Below, in pieces: positions 38,173 through 46,669 of a stretch of 64,000 nucleotides of DNA. The stretch is taken from positions 2,604,001-2,668,000 of the forward strand of contig NZ_CP046564.1 in assembly GCF_009818105.1 (NCBI RefSeq), read 5' to 3'. Numbering within the stretch: position 1 is the stretch's first letter; each line of letters opens with the position of its first letter. The translations under genes were made by a program, and so were the position numbers. Under the pieces are notes generated by a model. That model was not told the DNA's origin. It did no database searches and was given only the letters and a program-made list of their open reading frames with translations. Source of the DNA: Bacillus sp. N1-1 (GTDB taxonomy: Bacteria > Bacillota > Bacilli > Bacillales > Guptibacillaceae).

Positions 38173-38991
38173 TCAAACGCGATTAACAGCTCGAATAACC
38201 AGCCTCATCATAACTTCCACCAAACCAATAAATAAGAGGGGAAGCAAAGCAAAAAGAATTGAAAATCCTGCAATAACTGCTTCATTCGAACTCAAAAAAT
38301 AAGGATAATATAACAATGGGAGGGTAATCACATTACCTCCACCAATAATAGCTGTTAGCGCATACTGTCCTAAAGATATAACAAAAGTTAAAAGCATTAA
38401 GCTTCTAAAACTTGGTAGTAATAAAGGTAGTGCAATTGTAAAAAAACGCGTTAATGGACCGGCTCCTAGTACAGAAGCTTGCTCACTTAAACTACTTCCC
38501 ATCCTCTCATACCCTGCCCTCATGACACGAATCGCATAAGGTAGCGTAGGAATCAAATGCACAATGACAACGCCTATCATCTTATCAGCTATACCAAATT
38601 GTATCATCGTAAGTTGAAGTCCCATTGCAAGTAAAATGCCAGGGATTAAAATAGGAGATAGCAATAGTCCTTCAATAAATGATTTCCCTTTAAACGTATA
38701 GTGGGAAAGAGCCCTAGCTGCTGGTATAGCAAGAAGTAGATTTAATAATACAACTAAAATAGCAACCTTGAACGTTGTAACAAGTGATTCGATTAATTTA
38801 GGGTCTTTCATAATGCTCCGCCATGCATCTAAACTTACTTCGTTTGGTAATAACGCTGGCCATCTCCAACCTACAGAGACGCTTTTCAACCCTATTGTTA
38901 CAAAGGGTAGGATGAATAATATGATAAACAAAATAAGCATGAAACCAGTTGCTAACTCTCTTTTCCCTAAACCCTTCATAAATAACCTCAT
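38173..38991 (-). CDS. ABC importer permease (second subunit)
   Basis: A 272-residue permease with six hydrophobic helices. The EAA loop that contacts the ATPase reads SEQASVLGAGPLTRFFTIALP. It overlaps the first permease gene by four bases. E. coli YnjC is a single fused permease; here the two halves are separate genes. Confidence 0.88.
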   Translation of the reverse strand: MRLFMKGLGKRELATGFMLILFIILFILPFVTIGLKSVSVGWRWPALLPNEVSLDAWRSIMKDPKLIESLVTTFKVAILVVLLNLLLAIPAARALSHYTFKGKSFIEGLLLSPILIPGILLAMGLQLTMIQFGIADKMIGVVIVHLIPTLPYAIRVMRAGYERMGSSLSEQASVLGAGPLTRFFTIALPLLLPSFRSLMLLTFVISLGQYALTAIIGGGNVITLPLLYYPYFLSSNEAVIAGFSILFALLPLLFIGLVEVMMRLVIRAVNRV

Positions 38992-39872
38992 CTGCTTCTC
39001 CCCTTTATCATTCTAAGCCTATGTTTTTGCACAGCTCCGATTGAAAGGGTGGCAAGAAGAAGGGCGAACACACCTGGAAAAATCATAGCTGAAAAAGCAA
39101 GTGGCCGCTTACTCCAATCCCCATTATAGAACCATTCGTACGCTCTGACCGGAAGCATTTCTGGTCGTGTGACTCCTAATAAGTATGGGATTTCAAACGC
39201 AGAAGCGACAAATGCAACTAATATTACTGAAGTTTCAATGAGAACGGGAAGTAACCATGGTAATTCAACTGTTTTAAAAGCATCCCAATTACTTCCACCC
39301 AGCGTACGAACGACTTCAGAATAGCGATGATCGATCTCATAATAAACAGGCAAAAGCATGAGAATTACAAAAGGAACTTCCTTCCATACATATGTTAAAA
39401 TGATTCCGATTCCAAATTTCTCTTGAACAAGAACTGGAAAGTTTGCTCGATTTTCTAATGCACCTATTTGATAAAGCAGAGAAGAAAGCAGTCCACTTTG
39501 CGAAAGAAACAGGAACACTAAATAACCTGCAACAAAATGCGGAATTAACATCGGTACCCATACAAGTAGCTTTGACGTTGAATCTTTAAATAATTCATAT
39601 AACATTCTTGTCATTATTAATCCTATCACTAACGATAGTAAGGTTGACAGAATAGCAACTCGAAATGTTAATTTAAGAGAATGGAAAAAAGCATGACTAC
39701 TAAAAAGTTCCGCGTATGCCGCTATAGTCCATTCTCCTTCTATTGTTTGAAAACTTTGAGCTACTGCTGACCACGTTCCATACCCTACCAGTAACAATGT
39801 GACCGCAATCGCCGGTAATAAATATAAACTTAACTTCCAGTTATTGCTCAATAATCCGCTTCGCCCATTCAT
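38988..39872 (-). CDS. ABC importer permease (first subunit)
   Basis: A 294-residue permease with about six helices and an EAA-type loop (SEVVRTLGGSNWDAFKTVELP). The chosen ATG overlaps the 3' end of the binding-protein gene by 32 bases, with GGAG 10 bases upstream. Substrate cannot be inferred from the permease alone. Confidence 0.87.
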   Translation of the reverse strand: MNGRSGLLSNNWKLSLYLLPAIAVTLLLVGYGTWSAVAQSFQTIEGEWTIAAYAELFSSHAFFHSLKLTFRVAILSTLLSLVIGLIMTRMLYELFKDSTSKLLVWVPMLIPHFVAGYLVFLFLSQSGLLSSLLYQIGALENRANFPVLVQEKFGIGIILTYVWKEVPFVILMLLPVYYEIDHRYSEVVRTLGGSNWDAFKTVELPWLLPVLIETSVILVAFVASAFEIPYLLGVTRPEMLPVRAYEWFYNGDWSKRPLAFSAMIFPGVFALLLATLSIGAVQKHRLRMIKGRSR

Positions 39873-41079
39873 TATTAATCCACTCCGTGTAACCTGTATC
39901 TATGTCTGGTAGCTTATATTCATTTAAGACTTCTGTAGAAAGAACACTTTCTCCTCGTCTAAGATTTTCAATCATTTGCTTATCCTCTTCACTCAATTTA
40001 TCGAAATTTAAAACCGTTCCTTCTCCCCACATCTTAGGATCCATTTTAGCTATTTGAGCTTCTGGCGACTCCAAAAAATTAATAACTGTCATAGCTCCCT
40101 CTGGATTTGGGCTATTAAACGGAATACTGAGATAATGTGTATTAGTAATCGAGCCAGGATCTTTCAGAACAAATGACTTCGTGCTATCAGGAAACGTTCC
40201 ATTCTCAATCAAACTTTCAGCCCTTGCTTCATTAAAGCCCATCGTCATTAAGATTTCGCCCTGACTATAAAGCGTATCAAGTTTGGTTAATGATTCAGGG
40301 TATGTTTCACCATTACGCCATAGATCAGACTTAATATCATCCAGATAGTTCCAAACATACTCCTCAGAGTCTTGAATAATCTTCTTGTCAAACCTCTTAG
40401 ATAGAAGACTTGACTTTTCACCTGCACCTTTCATGAGAAGGTGCTTCACAAATGTATTGCCCGTAAAATCAGAAACGTTAGGATACGTAAACTTCCCAGG
40501 ATTATCGTGAATCCACTGTTTTAATTCACCAAGTGTACTAGGAGGTATCTCGACTTTACTTGAATCGTAATGAAAAACAAACTGAACATTTCCCCACGGA
40601 GCTTCTAAACCATCAATCTCCGTTCCCTGGTCATAGTTAGCATTTTGATCCTGAGCTCCAATATATTCTTGAAAATGGGGCAGTTTGTTTGAAAAAGAAC
40701 CTAGTAATAAATCTGCATTCTTAGCATTTTTAAAGTTTGATCCATTAATCCATATGACATCAATCGTACCCTCATTTTTGTTCGCTTTTTTCTCTGTCAA
40801 AAGCTTTTGCATAAATTCTTCAGTATTCATCGGTTGACGGTTAAGGGTAATATTGTGTTTTTCTTTTAATCGTGGGGCAGCCCATTCATCAATGTATTGA
40901 TTAATCCCTTCATCTCCTCCCCACATAAAGAGATTGACCTTTGTTCCCTTAGAGGAGGTTACGATTTCATCCCACTCCTTTGACAATATCTCTTTGTTAC
41001 CAGTTTCATTGGTTTCACTATTCCCACACGCAACAATAAAAAGTATCGCTGCAATGATGAATGTAATCTTTCGCTTCAT
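39841..41079 (-). CDS. ABC importer substrate-binding lipoprotein, YnjB-like
   Basis: A 412-residue extracellular solute-binding protein with an N-terminal lipobox (FIVACGN, cysteine near residue 18). Resemblance to E. coli YnjB is clear in the pattern WGGDxxINxYxD (residues ~53-65) and VIWINGSNFKNAKNADLLL. The C-terminal half has IPFNSPNPEGAMTVINFL typical of the class. It is the first gene of the eight-gene leftward operon. GGGGGAAACGAG precedes the ATG. The ligand is unknown for the whole family. Confidence 0.87.
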   Translation of the reverse strand: MKRKITFIIAAILFIVACGNSETNETGNKEILSKEWDEIVTSSKGTKVNLFMWGGDEGINQYIDEWAAPRLKEKHNITLNRQPMNTEEFMQKLLTEKKANKNEGTIDVIWINGSNFKNAKNADLLLGSFSNKLPHFQEYIGAQDQNANYDQGTEIDGLEAPWGNVQFVFHYDSSKVEIPPSTLGELKQWIHDNPGKFTYPNVSDFTGNTFVKHLLMKGAGEKSSLLSKRFDKKIIQDSEEYVWNYLDDIKSDLWRNGETYPESLTKLDTLYSQGEILMTMGFNEARAESLIENGTFPDSTKSFVLKDPGSITNTHYLSIPFNSPNPEGAMTVINFLESPEAQIAKMDPKMWGEGTVLNFDKLSEEDKQMIENLRRGESVLSTEVLNEYKLPDIDTGYTEWINNEWAKRIIEQ

Positions 41080-41177
41080 CTCGTTTCCCCCTTGTATAAA
41101 CTATCCTAGCAACTGAAAGACACATTTGACGAACTTGATTGTGCTACATACGCATCAACCAACTATTTTCCCCTATT

Positions 41178-41183
41178 ATTATA
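41178..41183 (-). promoter_or_regulatory. Possible -10 element of the ynj-like operon
   Basis: Minus strand TATAAT, about 100 bases upstream of the binding-protein ATG. No good -35 lies at 17 bases (CAGCAT), so an activator or extended contacts would be needed. Confidence 0.35.
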
Positions 41184-41289
41184 CCTTTTTCAAAAACATG
41201 ATGCTGTAACGCTCCTTACACCTTAAACATTAGTAAAACCACTTCATTTAGAATAAGATTTTTAAGTTTATCGTAATATCCAAGAAGAA

Positions 41290-41315
41290 AAGCAATAGCC
41301 AAATGGCTATTGCTT
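41290..41315 (-). terminator. Terminator of the wall-anchored protein gene
   Basis: A 12-bp perfect stem (41290-41301 with 41304-41315), two-base loop, followed on the minus strand by TTTTCTTCTT. Confidence 0.8.
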
Positions 41316-41355
41316 GTTTAGTGGGTATGTTAGGCTACCCGATCATCTATTTACC

Positions 41356-42744
41356 TTAGCTATTATGCATTTTTCTACGAACAATCACACCGGTTGCTGC
41401 CATTGTTGCAAGAATCGCTGCAACAATCCATTCAATCGGCATTTGCTGTTCAGCTGTACCACCCATACCTGTTTTCGGCATGTCTGTTGGCATTGCTTCC
41501 ATAGCGAATTTATCCGGGAATTGATCTACAAAAGCTCCTGATAAACCTTTTGCAGGCATATACATATGTGCGTAAGCTTCACGAACAGAATCATAAGCAG
41601 CATCATAATCTTCCATCGTATAGTTATCAAAAGCAGAAATTAGCTGGGTAACATGCATTTGAAGCCCTTCAGATAATGCACCCGCTTCTAGTCTTCCTTC
41701 AGTAGCTGTTTCAAGGAAGCTTGAGAAATCAGCTCGATAGTTTTCTAATGCTTTCATCGCTGCTTCTTTTGCTTCTTCATCTTCAGCTCCTGTTGCTTGA
41801 ACGTACTCGACAAAGTTGCCGATATGTCCAGACCACATTTCTTTAAATTGATTTCCTGCTTCCTCACCATAAACGGAGGTAATGGCAGCTGCGAGATCAT
41901 CCGTATTCTCACTTAATGCAGCAGCAGAAGCATCGAAATCTTCAGATCCGTCAATACCGTTTTGCATCGTCATCATAGCAAGCCCAGCATGCTCAGATAA
42001 AAGGTGACCTAGTGTTGCACGAAGATCCGATGCTGGCGTTACGGCTTTTGTATTTTCGAATTTATCCGGAAACTGGTCAGTAATAGCTCCAGAGAATCCT
42101 TTAGCAACCATTTGCATGTGCGCAATAGCCTCACGTTCTTTGTCATAAGCCATTTCATAATCTCCAGCTACATAGCTATCGAATGCGCCTATTAATTGAT
42201 TAATGTGTGCCTGAAGTCCTTCAGATAACGTATCGGCTTCTAGACGTTCACCAGTTGCATTTTCAAGGAACATGGAGAAATCTTCTTTATAACCGTCTAA
42301 GCTATCTAGCGCTTTTTGTTTTGCGTCTTCATCATCATTCCCTGTAGCTTTCACGTAATCAACAAAGAATCCGATATGATTACTCCAGATTTCATTAAAT
42401 TCAGCACCAGCTTCTTCACCGTATACAGATGTAATCGCAGCTGTAAGATCTTCTGTATTTTCACTTAAGGCTCCGGCTGAAGCTTCAAAATCGGCAGATC
42501 CTTCAGCACCTTTTCTCATTGTTTCTACTGCAAGATAAGCGTGCTCACTAAGTAAATGACCAAGATCTGCACGGAGATCAGCTCCTGGTGTTTCAACTGT
42601 TGGCTTGTCCATTTGCTTCTCGTGATCAGCAGCGAATGCTCCTGCAGTTGGTATTAGAAGCGAAAAACTAAGCGGAACAATTAAAAGCCCTTTTTTCCAG
42701 TCAATCACTTTCTTTTTCATATTCTTGTTCGTATTCATTTTCAA
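41356..42744 (-). CDS. Secreted, sortase-anchored protein with two tandem helical repeats
   Basis: About 462 residues. A signal peptide ends near FAADHE. Two ~180-residue repeats follow. Each starts P-x-x-DLRA-LGHLLSEHA and contains ALSEN, then AAITSVYGEEAG, then a W-x-x-HIG-F segment and L-x-EGLQ-H. Each ends with a QFPDKF sequence. The C-terminus has an LPXTG-like MPKTG, a hydrophobic helix and RRKMHN tail. The repeats look all-helical and carry conserved histidines; I do not know their function. Databases often name relatives copper amine oxidase-like from an unrelated fused domain not present here. Start: TTG at 42744 has the best spacing from AAGGGGAG; ATG at 42738 is possible. Confidence 0.78.
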   Translation of the reverse strand: MKMNTNKNMKKKVIDWKKGLLIVPLSFSLLIPTAGAFAADHEKQMDKPTVETPGADLRADLGHLLSEHAYLAVETMRKGAEGSADFEASAGALSENTEDLTAAITSVYGEEAGAEFNEIWSNHIGFFVDYVKATGNDDEDAKQKALDSLDGYKEDFSMFLENATGERLEADTLSEGLQAHINQLIGAFDSYVAGDYEMAYDKEREAIAHMQMVAKGFSGAITDQFPDKFENTKAVTPASDLRATLGHLLSEHAGLAMMTMQNGIDGSEDFDASAAALSENTDDLAAAITSVYGEEAGNQFKEMWSGHIGNFVEYVQATGAEDEEAKEAAMKALENYRADFSSFLETATEGRLEAGALSEGLQMHVTQLISAFDNYTMEDYDAAYDSVREAYAHMYMPAKGLSGAFVDQFPDKFAMEAMPTDMPKTGMGGTAEQQMPIEWIVAAILATMAATGVIVRRKMHNS

Positions 42745-42849
42745 ATCCACTCCCCTTAATTTTTGATTTACACTTAGCTAACGGAGAGAAGATTATTTTG
42801 GATCATTCTTATTTATATCTTTTTGCAATTTCTGTTTTATTCGATAATA

Positions 42850-42892
42850 AAAAATCAGCAAACCCCCTTAACACGAGGGTTTGCTGATTTTT
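42850..42892. terminator. Bidirectional terminator-like hairpin
   Basis: A 16-bp stem (42850-42865 with 42877-42892) with T/A tracts on both sides. It lies between the wall-anchored protein start and the sulfite-oxidase-like gene end; it best serves the latter. Confidence 0.75.
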
Positions 42893-42984
42893 TTAGTTTA
42901 TTATATTTTTTTAATCACTAGGAATGCAGCCCTTATCACTGACAGCAAAACCTCATTATCTAGTATTCATTGGTTTTTGATAAT

Positions 42985-43647
42985 TTAGTCAAAATCCTTT
43001 TTCTCCCATTCGTCTTCAGGTATACCTAAATCCTCACCAGAAAAACGTTCTTCTTTAAATGGATCAGCATGATTATGAAAACCATTTTGTTCCCAAAAAC
43101 CAGGTGAGTCCGCCTCAATAAATTCAATCCCTCTTATCCACTTAATACTTTTCCAAAAATAAAGGTGTGGAACGACTAAACGTAACGGCCATCCGTGTTT
43201 CGCTGTTAGCTTCTCACCGTCGATCGAGTGAGCAAGTATAACATTATCTTCTAATAAGTCGGTAAGATGAATATTTGTCGTGTAATTATGGTCTCCATGA
43301 AGCATAACATGATTCGACTCAGGCTTAATATCGAGTTCTTTTATAAAGTCCTTCATCAATACACCTTCAAACGTATTATCAAAGCGAGACCATCGGGTAA
43401 CGCAGTGTATGTCACATGTCACCTTCTTCTGTGGTAATGCAAGAAGTTCATCATAGGAAAGAGAGACTTCACTCGCTACATTTCCAAACACCTTTAAGTC
43501 CCACGCTGTCATATCATAATTCGGTACATCTCCTTCATGGAGAATAGGGAACCTTTCCGTTAATACCTGTCCTGGAGGAAGACGATCTCCATACTTTTCG
43601 TTTGCTTTAGGTACTTTCATTTTCCGAATCCGGTCTACTTTCTTCAT
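42985..43647 (-). CDS. yuiH: Sulfite oxidase-family molybdopterin enzyme (YuiH-like)
   Basis: A 220-residue cytoplasmic protein of the oxidoreductase molybdopterin-binding fold. The molybdenum-ligand cysteine is in CDIHCVTRWSRFDN. The GEKLTAKHGWPLRLVVP segment is the family hallmark near the C-terminal half. It lacks a Tat signal and haem domain, like Bacillus subtilis YuiH. The reaction is unknown; the family includes sulfite oxidase and methionine sulfoxide reductase MsrP. The ATG ending at 43647 has AAAGGTG upstream. The longer frame starts inside the leader terminator. It is controlled by a SAM riboswitch. Confidence 0.86.
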   Translation of the reverse strand: MKKVDRIRKMKVPKANEKYGDRLPPGQVLTERFPILHEGDVPNYDMTAWDLKVFGNVASEVSLSYDELLALPQKKVTCDIHCVTRWSRFDNTFEGVLMKDFIKELDIKPESNHVMLHGDHNYTTNIHLTDLLEDNVILAHSIDGEKLTAKHGWPLRLVVPHLYFWKSIKWIRGIEFIEADSPGFWEQNGFHNHADPFKEERFSGEDLGIPEDEWEKKDFD

Positions 43648-43686
43648 AGACTTCACACCTTTCATTTTTTTCATATGTAACAAAAA

Positions 43687-43710
43687 AACTCTTCCCATAA
43701 AGGAAGAGTT
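43687..43710 (-). terminator. SAM riboswitch terminator
   Basis: A 9-bp stem (43687-43695 with 43702-43710) followed on the minus strand by TTTTTTT, directly after the S-box aptamer. Confidence 0.88.
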
Positions 43711-43830
43711 CAGTCTTTAACAGAGCTCCCCCTCATCTTCCAGAGCTAAAGCTCTGCTGGAATTAGCACCTTGTTTATCAGGTTGCCGGGCATCAAAGGG
43801 CCAGTCCCTCCGCCTCTCTCGATAAGGAAA
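43711..43830 (-). promoter_or_regulatory. SAM-I riboswitch (S-box)
   Basis: On the minus strand: CTTATCGAGAGAGGCGGAGG, then GACTGGCCCTTTGATGCCCG, then GCAACCTG, then GGTGCTAATTCC and AGATGAGG. These are the S-box blocks in order and with normal spacing. It precedes the sulfite oxidase-family gene. SAM binding should cause termination at 43687-43710, linking the gene to sulfur/methionine status. Confidence 0.95.
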
Positions 43831-43910
43831 AAAACATGTAATTGTGATTCATTCTATCGGTAACCTTCATTAATTGCAATTCTTTTCTAGAGGGGTTGAT
43901 CTCAAATCTA

Positions 43911-44375
43911 CTAATCTAGTTCTTTCTGCATCTTAATAAAAGGGTAAACCCCTCCATTTGTATGTTGTTGAAAAGAATCAATTTTTTGAAACCCTGCTCT
44001 TTGATAGACTTTAATTGCCCTCTCATTAAAGTCTGCAACAGACATAACGAGTGATGATGGTCTATACAATTCAATCGCTTTTTCTATGCCAGCTTTTAAA
44101 TACTTATATCCATGACCATTCCCTACCAGACCTGGACTCATCCCAAGTCCGATTTCAACTTGGTTACCTGATTTAAGAACGTAACTAAAAAAACCTATGA
44201 GCTGGTCCAGGTGATAAACGCTCCAGTAATGTGGATTATTAGCTGCTTCTTCCCGAAATTCATACAAATCTTCAGGATCCTCATCCATATTATAAAATGA
44301 GTAAACCCCGGTATATTTCCACGAAATGACACTCGCTACATCTTGCTGACTCATTTGTTTAATAATATAGCTCAT
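43911..44375 (-). CDS. GNAT-family N-acetyltransferase
   Basis: A 154-residue GNAT protein. The acetyl-CoA motif A is seen as LGMSPGLVGNGHGYKYL, and motif B as SVADFNERAIKVYQRAGFQ. The start MSYIIKQ (ending 44375) follows GGAGAGGGAG. The substrate is unknown. It is followed upstream by a shared hairpin and another GNAT gene. Confidence 0.85.
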   Translation of the reverse strand: MSYIIKQMSQQDVASVISWKYTGVYSFYNMDEDPEDLYEFREEAANNPHYWSVYHLDQLIGFFSYVLKSGNQVEIGLGMSPGLVGNGHGYKYLKAGIEKAIELYRPSSLVMSVADFNERAIKVYQRAGFQKIDSFQQHTNGGVYPFIKMQKELD

Positions 44376-44406
44376 TTTCTCCCTCTCCTTCTTTACCCAT
44401 AGGAAA

Positions 44407-44434
44407 AGCCCCATGCCGGGAAATGCATGGGGCT
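44407..44434 (-). terminator. Terminator after the second GNAT gene
   Basis: A 10-bp perfect stem (44407-44416 with 44425-44434) followed on the minus strand by TTTTCCT. Confidence 0.75.
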
Positions 44435-44567
44435 CACACTTTATATTTTAAGGGGGACAGGAACCGGGGAAGTTCCTGTAAAAACAGTGTAGCAAGTTCC
44501 AGGGGTATGCTGATTGATTATGAGTTGTTTTTCACATTCTTTTAATAAATGAAAAGAACGTGGCCAA

Positions 44568-44999
44568 CTATTTGTAAACCATGATAGTTTGAAGTTCACG
44601 AAACCCAATGTCTTTATAAATGTATTTTGCGAAGTTAGAGGAATACACATTCAAACGAATCTCCTCATATCCCTGTTCTTTGAAATTTTCAATACTCGCT
44701 TGCACAAGCTGCTTAGAATACCCCTTTCCACGAAACTTTGGAAAAACAAATACATCATAAATGAAACCATGTTTGCTTTCTGTAAAGTAATCCGTGTTTT
44801 CTCCAAGTAGTACCCAACCAGCAATTTCCCCTTTATCCCGATAAATGAGGTGGTAACCGCCACGATCAAGTATGGAAGATACAATTTCAAGTGCTTTCTC
44901 TTCTTTTACGATACCTGGATTTGTCGTTCCTTCGTTAACAGACTGAATGGAATTAGACAAAATATAATCCCTTTCTTCGATTGTCGCTCGTTCGATCAC
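44568..44999 (-). CDS. GNAT-family N-acetyltransferase
   Basis: A 143-residue GNAT protein with motif A VFVFPKFRGKGYSKQLV (Q/RxxGxG/A type) and the motif B NVYSSNFAKYIYKDIGF. The GTG start (ending 44999) has GGAGGG 7 bases upstream. The in-frame ATG further upstream is inside that ribosome binding site. The substrate is unknown. Confidence 0.83.
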   Translation of the reverse strand: MIERATIEERDYILSNSIQSVNEGTTNPGIVKEEKALEIVSSILDRGGYHLIYRDKGEIAGWVLLGENTDYFTESKHGFIYDVFVFPKFRGKGYSKQLVQASIENFKEQGYEEIRLNVYSSNFAKYIYKDIGFRELQTIMVYK

Positions 45000-45147
45000 A
45001 CTATTTCCCTCCATCGCCAAAAACTTTCGTTAATCGTTAATTCTTTATAAAAGAATCTAGTTCCTTCTTATTAAATAATTCCTTTATTACCCAAACGATC
45101 AAATCATCATTGCACTACTAGCTCTAACATAGGATAGGTGACATACT

Positions 45148-45711
45148 TTACTCGATCGTTATAGCATAAACACAGGTATCGTTTAACTTAGTCCTATCTA
45201 CAGATTGACTATTATTTTTTAAAATCGCCTCAAGCTGAAAGAAACAACGTTCTGCTACCTTTCGACTTTGCCAATTCTCTGCATTGCAACGAATTTCAAT
45301 TCTTTTCGCACTAAGTTCTCGAATCGCAAATTCAACAATTCCCTGAACAGCCTCCGACATATATCCCTCTCCACTATAGTTCGAATCAATCCAGTAACCG
45401 ATTTCAAACTTACGAACGTTCCAGTCAATGCGATGCAAACCAGAAGAGCCAATGAACACACCAGATAGTTTATGAAAGAGCAGCAGCCGTAAGTCTTCTC
45501 TTTTTAAGAAAGCTGCGTGAGATTCTCGAATATTTGCTTCAACATCGGCTTCTGACTGATCAATATGCGCAAATGGCATATAAGGCTTAAGTTCGCTTAA
45601 CGATGACTCAATCGACTGATGCACTGCTTTACCATCACCTGGCGACGGATAACGAATATGTAAACGATCCGTGTAGAATTCATTAGGAAAATCAAGTAGA
45701 ATCGGCTGCAT
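45148..45711 (-). CDS. RimJ/RimL-type GNAT N-acetyltransferase
   Basis: A 187-residue protein of the ribosomal-protein-alanine acetyltransferase group: YTDRLHIRYPSPGDGKAVHQ at the start, IGSSGLHRIDWNVRKFEIGYW in the middle, and the motif A-like YSGEGYMSEAVQGIVEFA. GGAGG precedes the ATG. Members acetylate protein N-termini or small substrates; the target is unknown. Confidence 0.86.
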   Translation of the reverse strand: MQPILLDFPNEFYTDRLHIRYPSPGDGKAVHQSIESSLSELKPYMPFAHIDQSEADVEANIRESHAAFLKREDLRLLLFHKLSGVFIGSSGLHRIDWNVRKFEIGYWIDSNYSGEGYMSEAVQGIVEFAIRELSAKRIEIRCNAENWQSRKVAERCFFQLEAILKNNSQSVDRTKLNDTCVYAITIE

Positions 45712-45787
45712 GAAAAAAGTCCTCCAAAAACTCTAAAAGATGTCAGAATTATACCATTAATGAGAAATCTGTCAAGGAAGACACCCT

Positions 45788-45933
45788 TTTTCCAGGACCA
45801 CAACCAACGTCGAGAAGAGTTCCTTTGCCATTTAAATGAAAGGTGGATGTAAGATATTGAATCACTTCCTCCGGTACAGTGGTCTATATTTCGAATAATA
45901 TGGGGTAGCTCCTTTAAACAAGTCTTTATACAT
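45788..45933 (-). pseudogene. Remnant of a class I SAM-dependent methyltransferase gene
   Basis: An AGGAGG box and ATG (ending 45933) open a frame reading MYKDLFKGATPYYSKYRPLY, which stops after three more codons (RRK). Shifting the frame at the CCGGAGGAAG after the PLY codons gives EEVIQYLTSTFHLNGKGTLL and then DVGCGPGK, the SAM-binding motif I. A single missing C would restore Y-P-E-E. Homology ends after GPGK, so the rest of the gene is lost. Upstream sequence still has a good ribosome binding site. Confidence 0.8.
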
Positions 45934-45986
45934 TTTCCCGCCTCCTATATACTAAAAATTAGATCCCGTTGAAAGGAGAGTTTCTG

Positions 45987-46610
45987 TTGGATGTTACACT
46001 CATTTTATCATTTTTAGGAGCTGCCGTTCTCTTAACAATCATGCCAGGTCCTGATAATTTATTTGTGTTAGCTCAAAGTATCACTCAAAATAAAAAAGCA
46101 GGTATTGCTACCTCCCTAGGGCTTTGTTCAGGTCTTCTCGTACATATTTCAGCTGCAGCTGTTGGAATATCCGCGATTCTTTACCAATCTTCATTTGCCT
46201 TTACTATCGTGAAATTAATTGGGGCTGCTTATTTACTGTTCATGGCTTATGAAGCATTCAAAGAGCGAAACGAATCGTCAACGCTTCAGAATCAACCATC
46301 TCGAACTTATATTTCTCTATATAAGAAAGGCATTGTCATGAATATCTTAAATCCAAAAGTTTCTTTGTTCTTCCTTGCCCTCCTACCACAGTTCATTGAT
46401 CATCAAGCTGGCTCTCCCACTCTTCAAATGTTTTTATTAGGTTTGGTGTTCATTGTTCAAGCACTTATTATTTTTAGTCTTATTAGTTTTTATTCTGGAA
46501 AACTAGCAAGCTATATTACTGGGAATTTGACGTTGTTAAGAAGATTTAATCTCACTAAAGCAGCGCTACTCGCTTTTATTGGTGTCCAAATTGCCTTCAG
46601 TAAAAACTAA
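45987..46610 (+). CDS. LysE-family amino acid exporter
   Basis: A 207-residue membrane protein of the LysE/RhtB family. The family motif is GPDNLFVLAQS near residue 20, followed by KKAGIATSLGLCSG. Six hydrophobic helices. The C-terminal conserved LNPKVSLFFLALLPQF is present. The likely start is TTG at 45987, 8 bases after AAAGGAG. The frame upstream crosses the ribosome binding site. The exported substrate (amino acid or other) is unknown. Confidence 0.88.
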   Translation: MDVTLILSFLGAAVLLTIMPGPDNLFVLAQSITQNKKAGIATSLGLCSGLLVHISAAAVGISAILYQSSFAFTIVKLIGAAYLLFMAYEAFKERNESSTLQNQPSRTYISLYKKGIVMNILNPKVSLFFLALLPQFIDHQAGSPTLQMFLLGLVFIVQALIIFSLISFYSGKLASYITGNLTLLRRFNLTKAALLAFIGVQIAFSKN

Positions 46611-46612
46611 AA

Positions 46613-46644
46613 AAGCAGCGCCTCCAGAAAGAGAGGCACTGCTT
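46613..46644. terminator. Terminator between LysE-type gene and bdh
   Basis: Arms AAGCAG-GCCTC and GAGGC-CTGCTT with one mismatch, in the gap between convergent genes. Confidence 0.7.
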
Positions 46645-46669
46645 AACATTTTCGTTTTTCAAATGAACG

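Noticed and set aside
43648..43698. N-terminal extension of the YuiH-like protein
   Set aside because: Translation would begin inside the SAM riboswitch terminator stem.
44441..44650. 69-codon minus-strand ORF after the second GNAT gene
   Set aside because: It overlaps the 3' end of the GNAT gene in another frame, has a composition without helices or motif, and crosses a repeat-like block.
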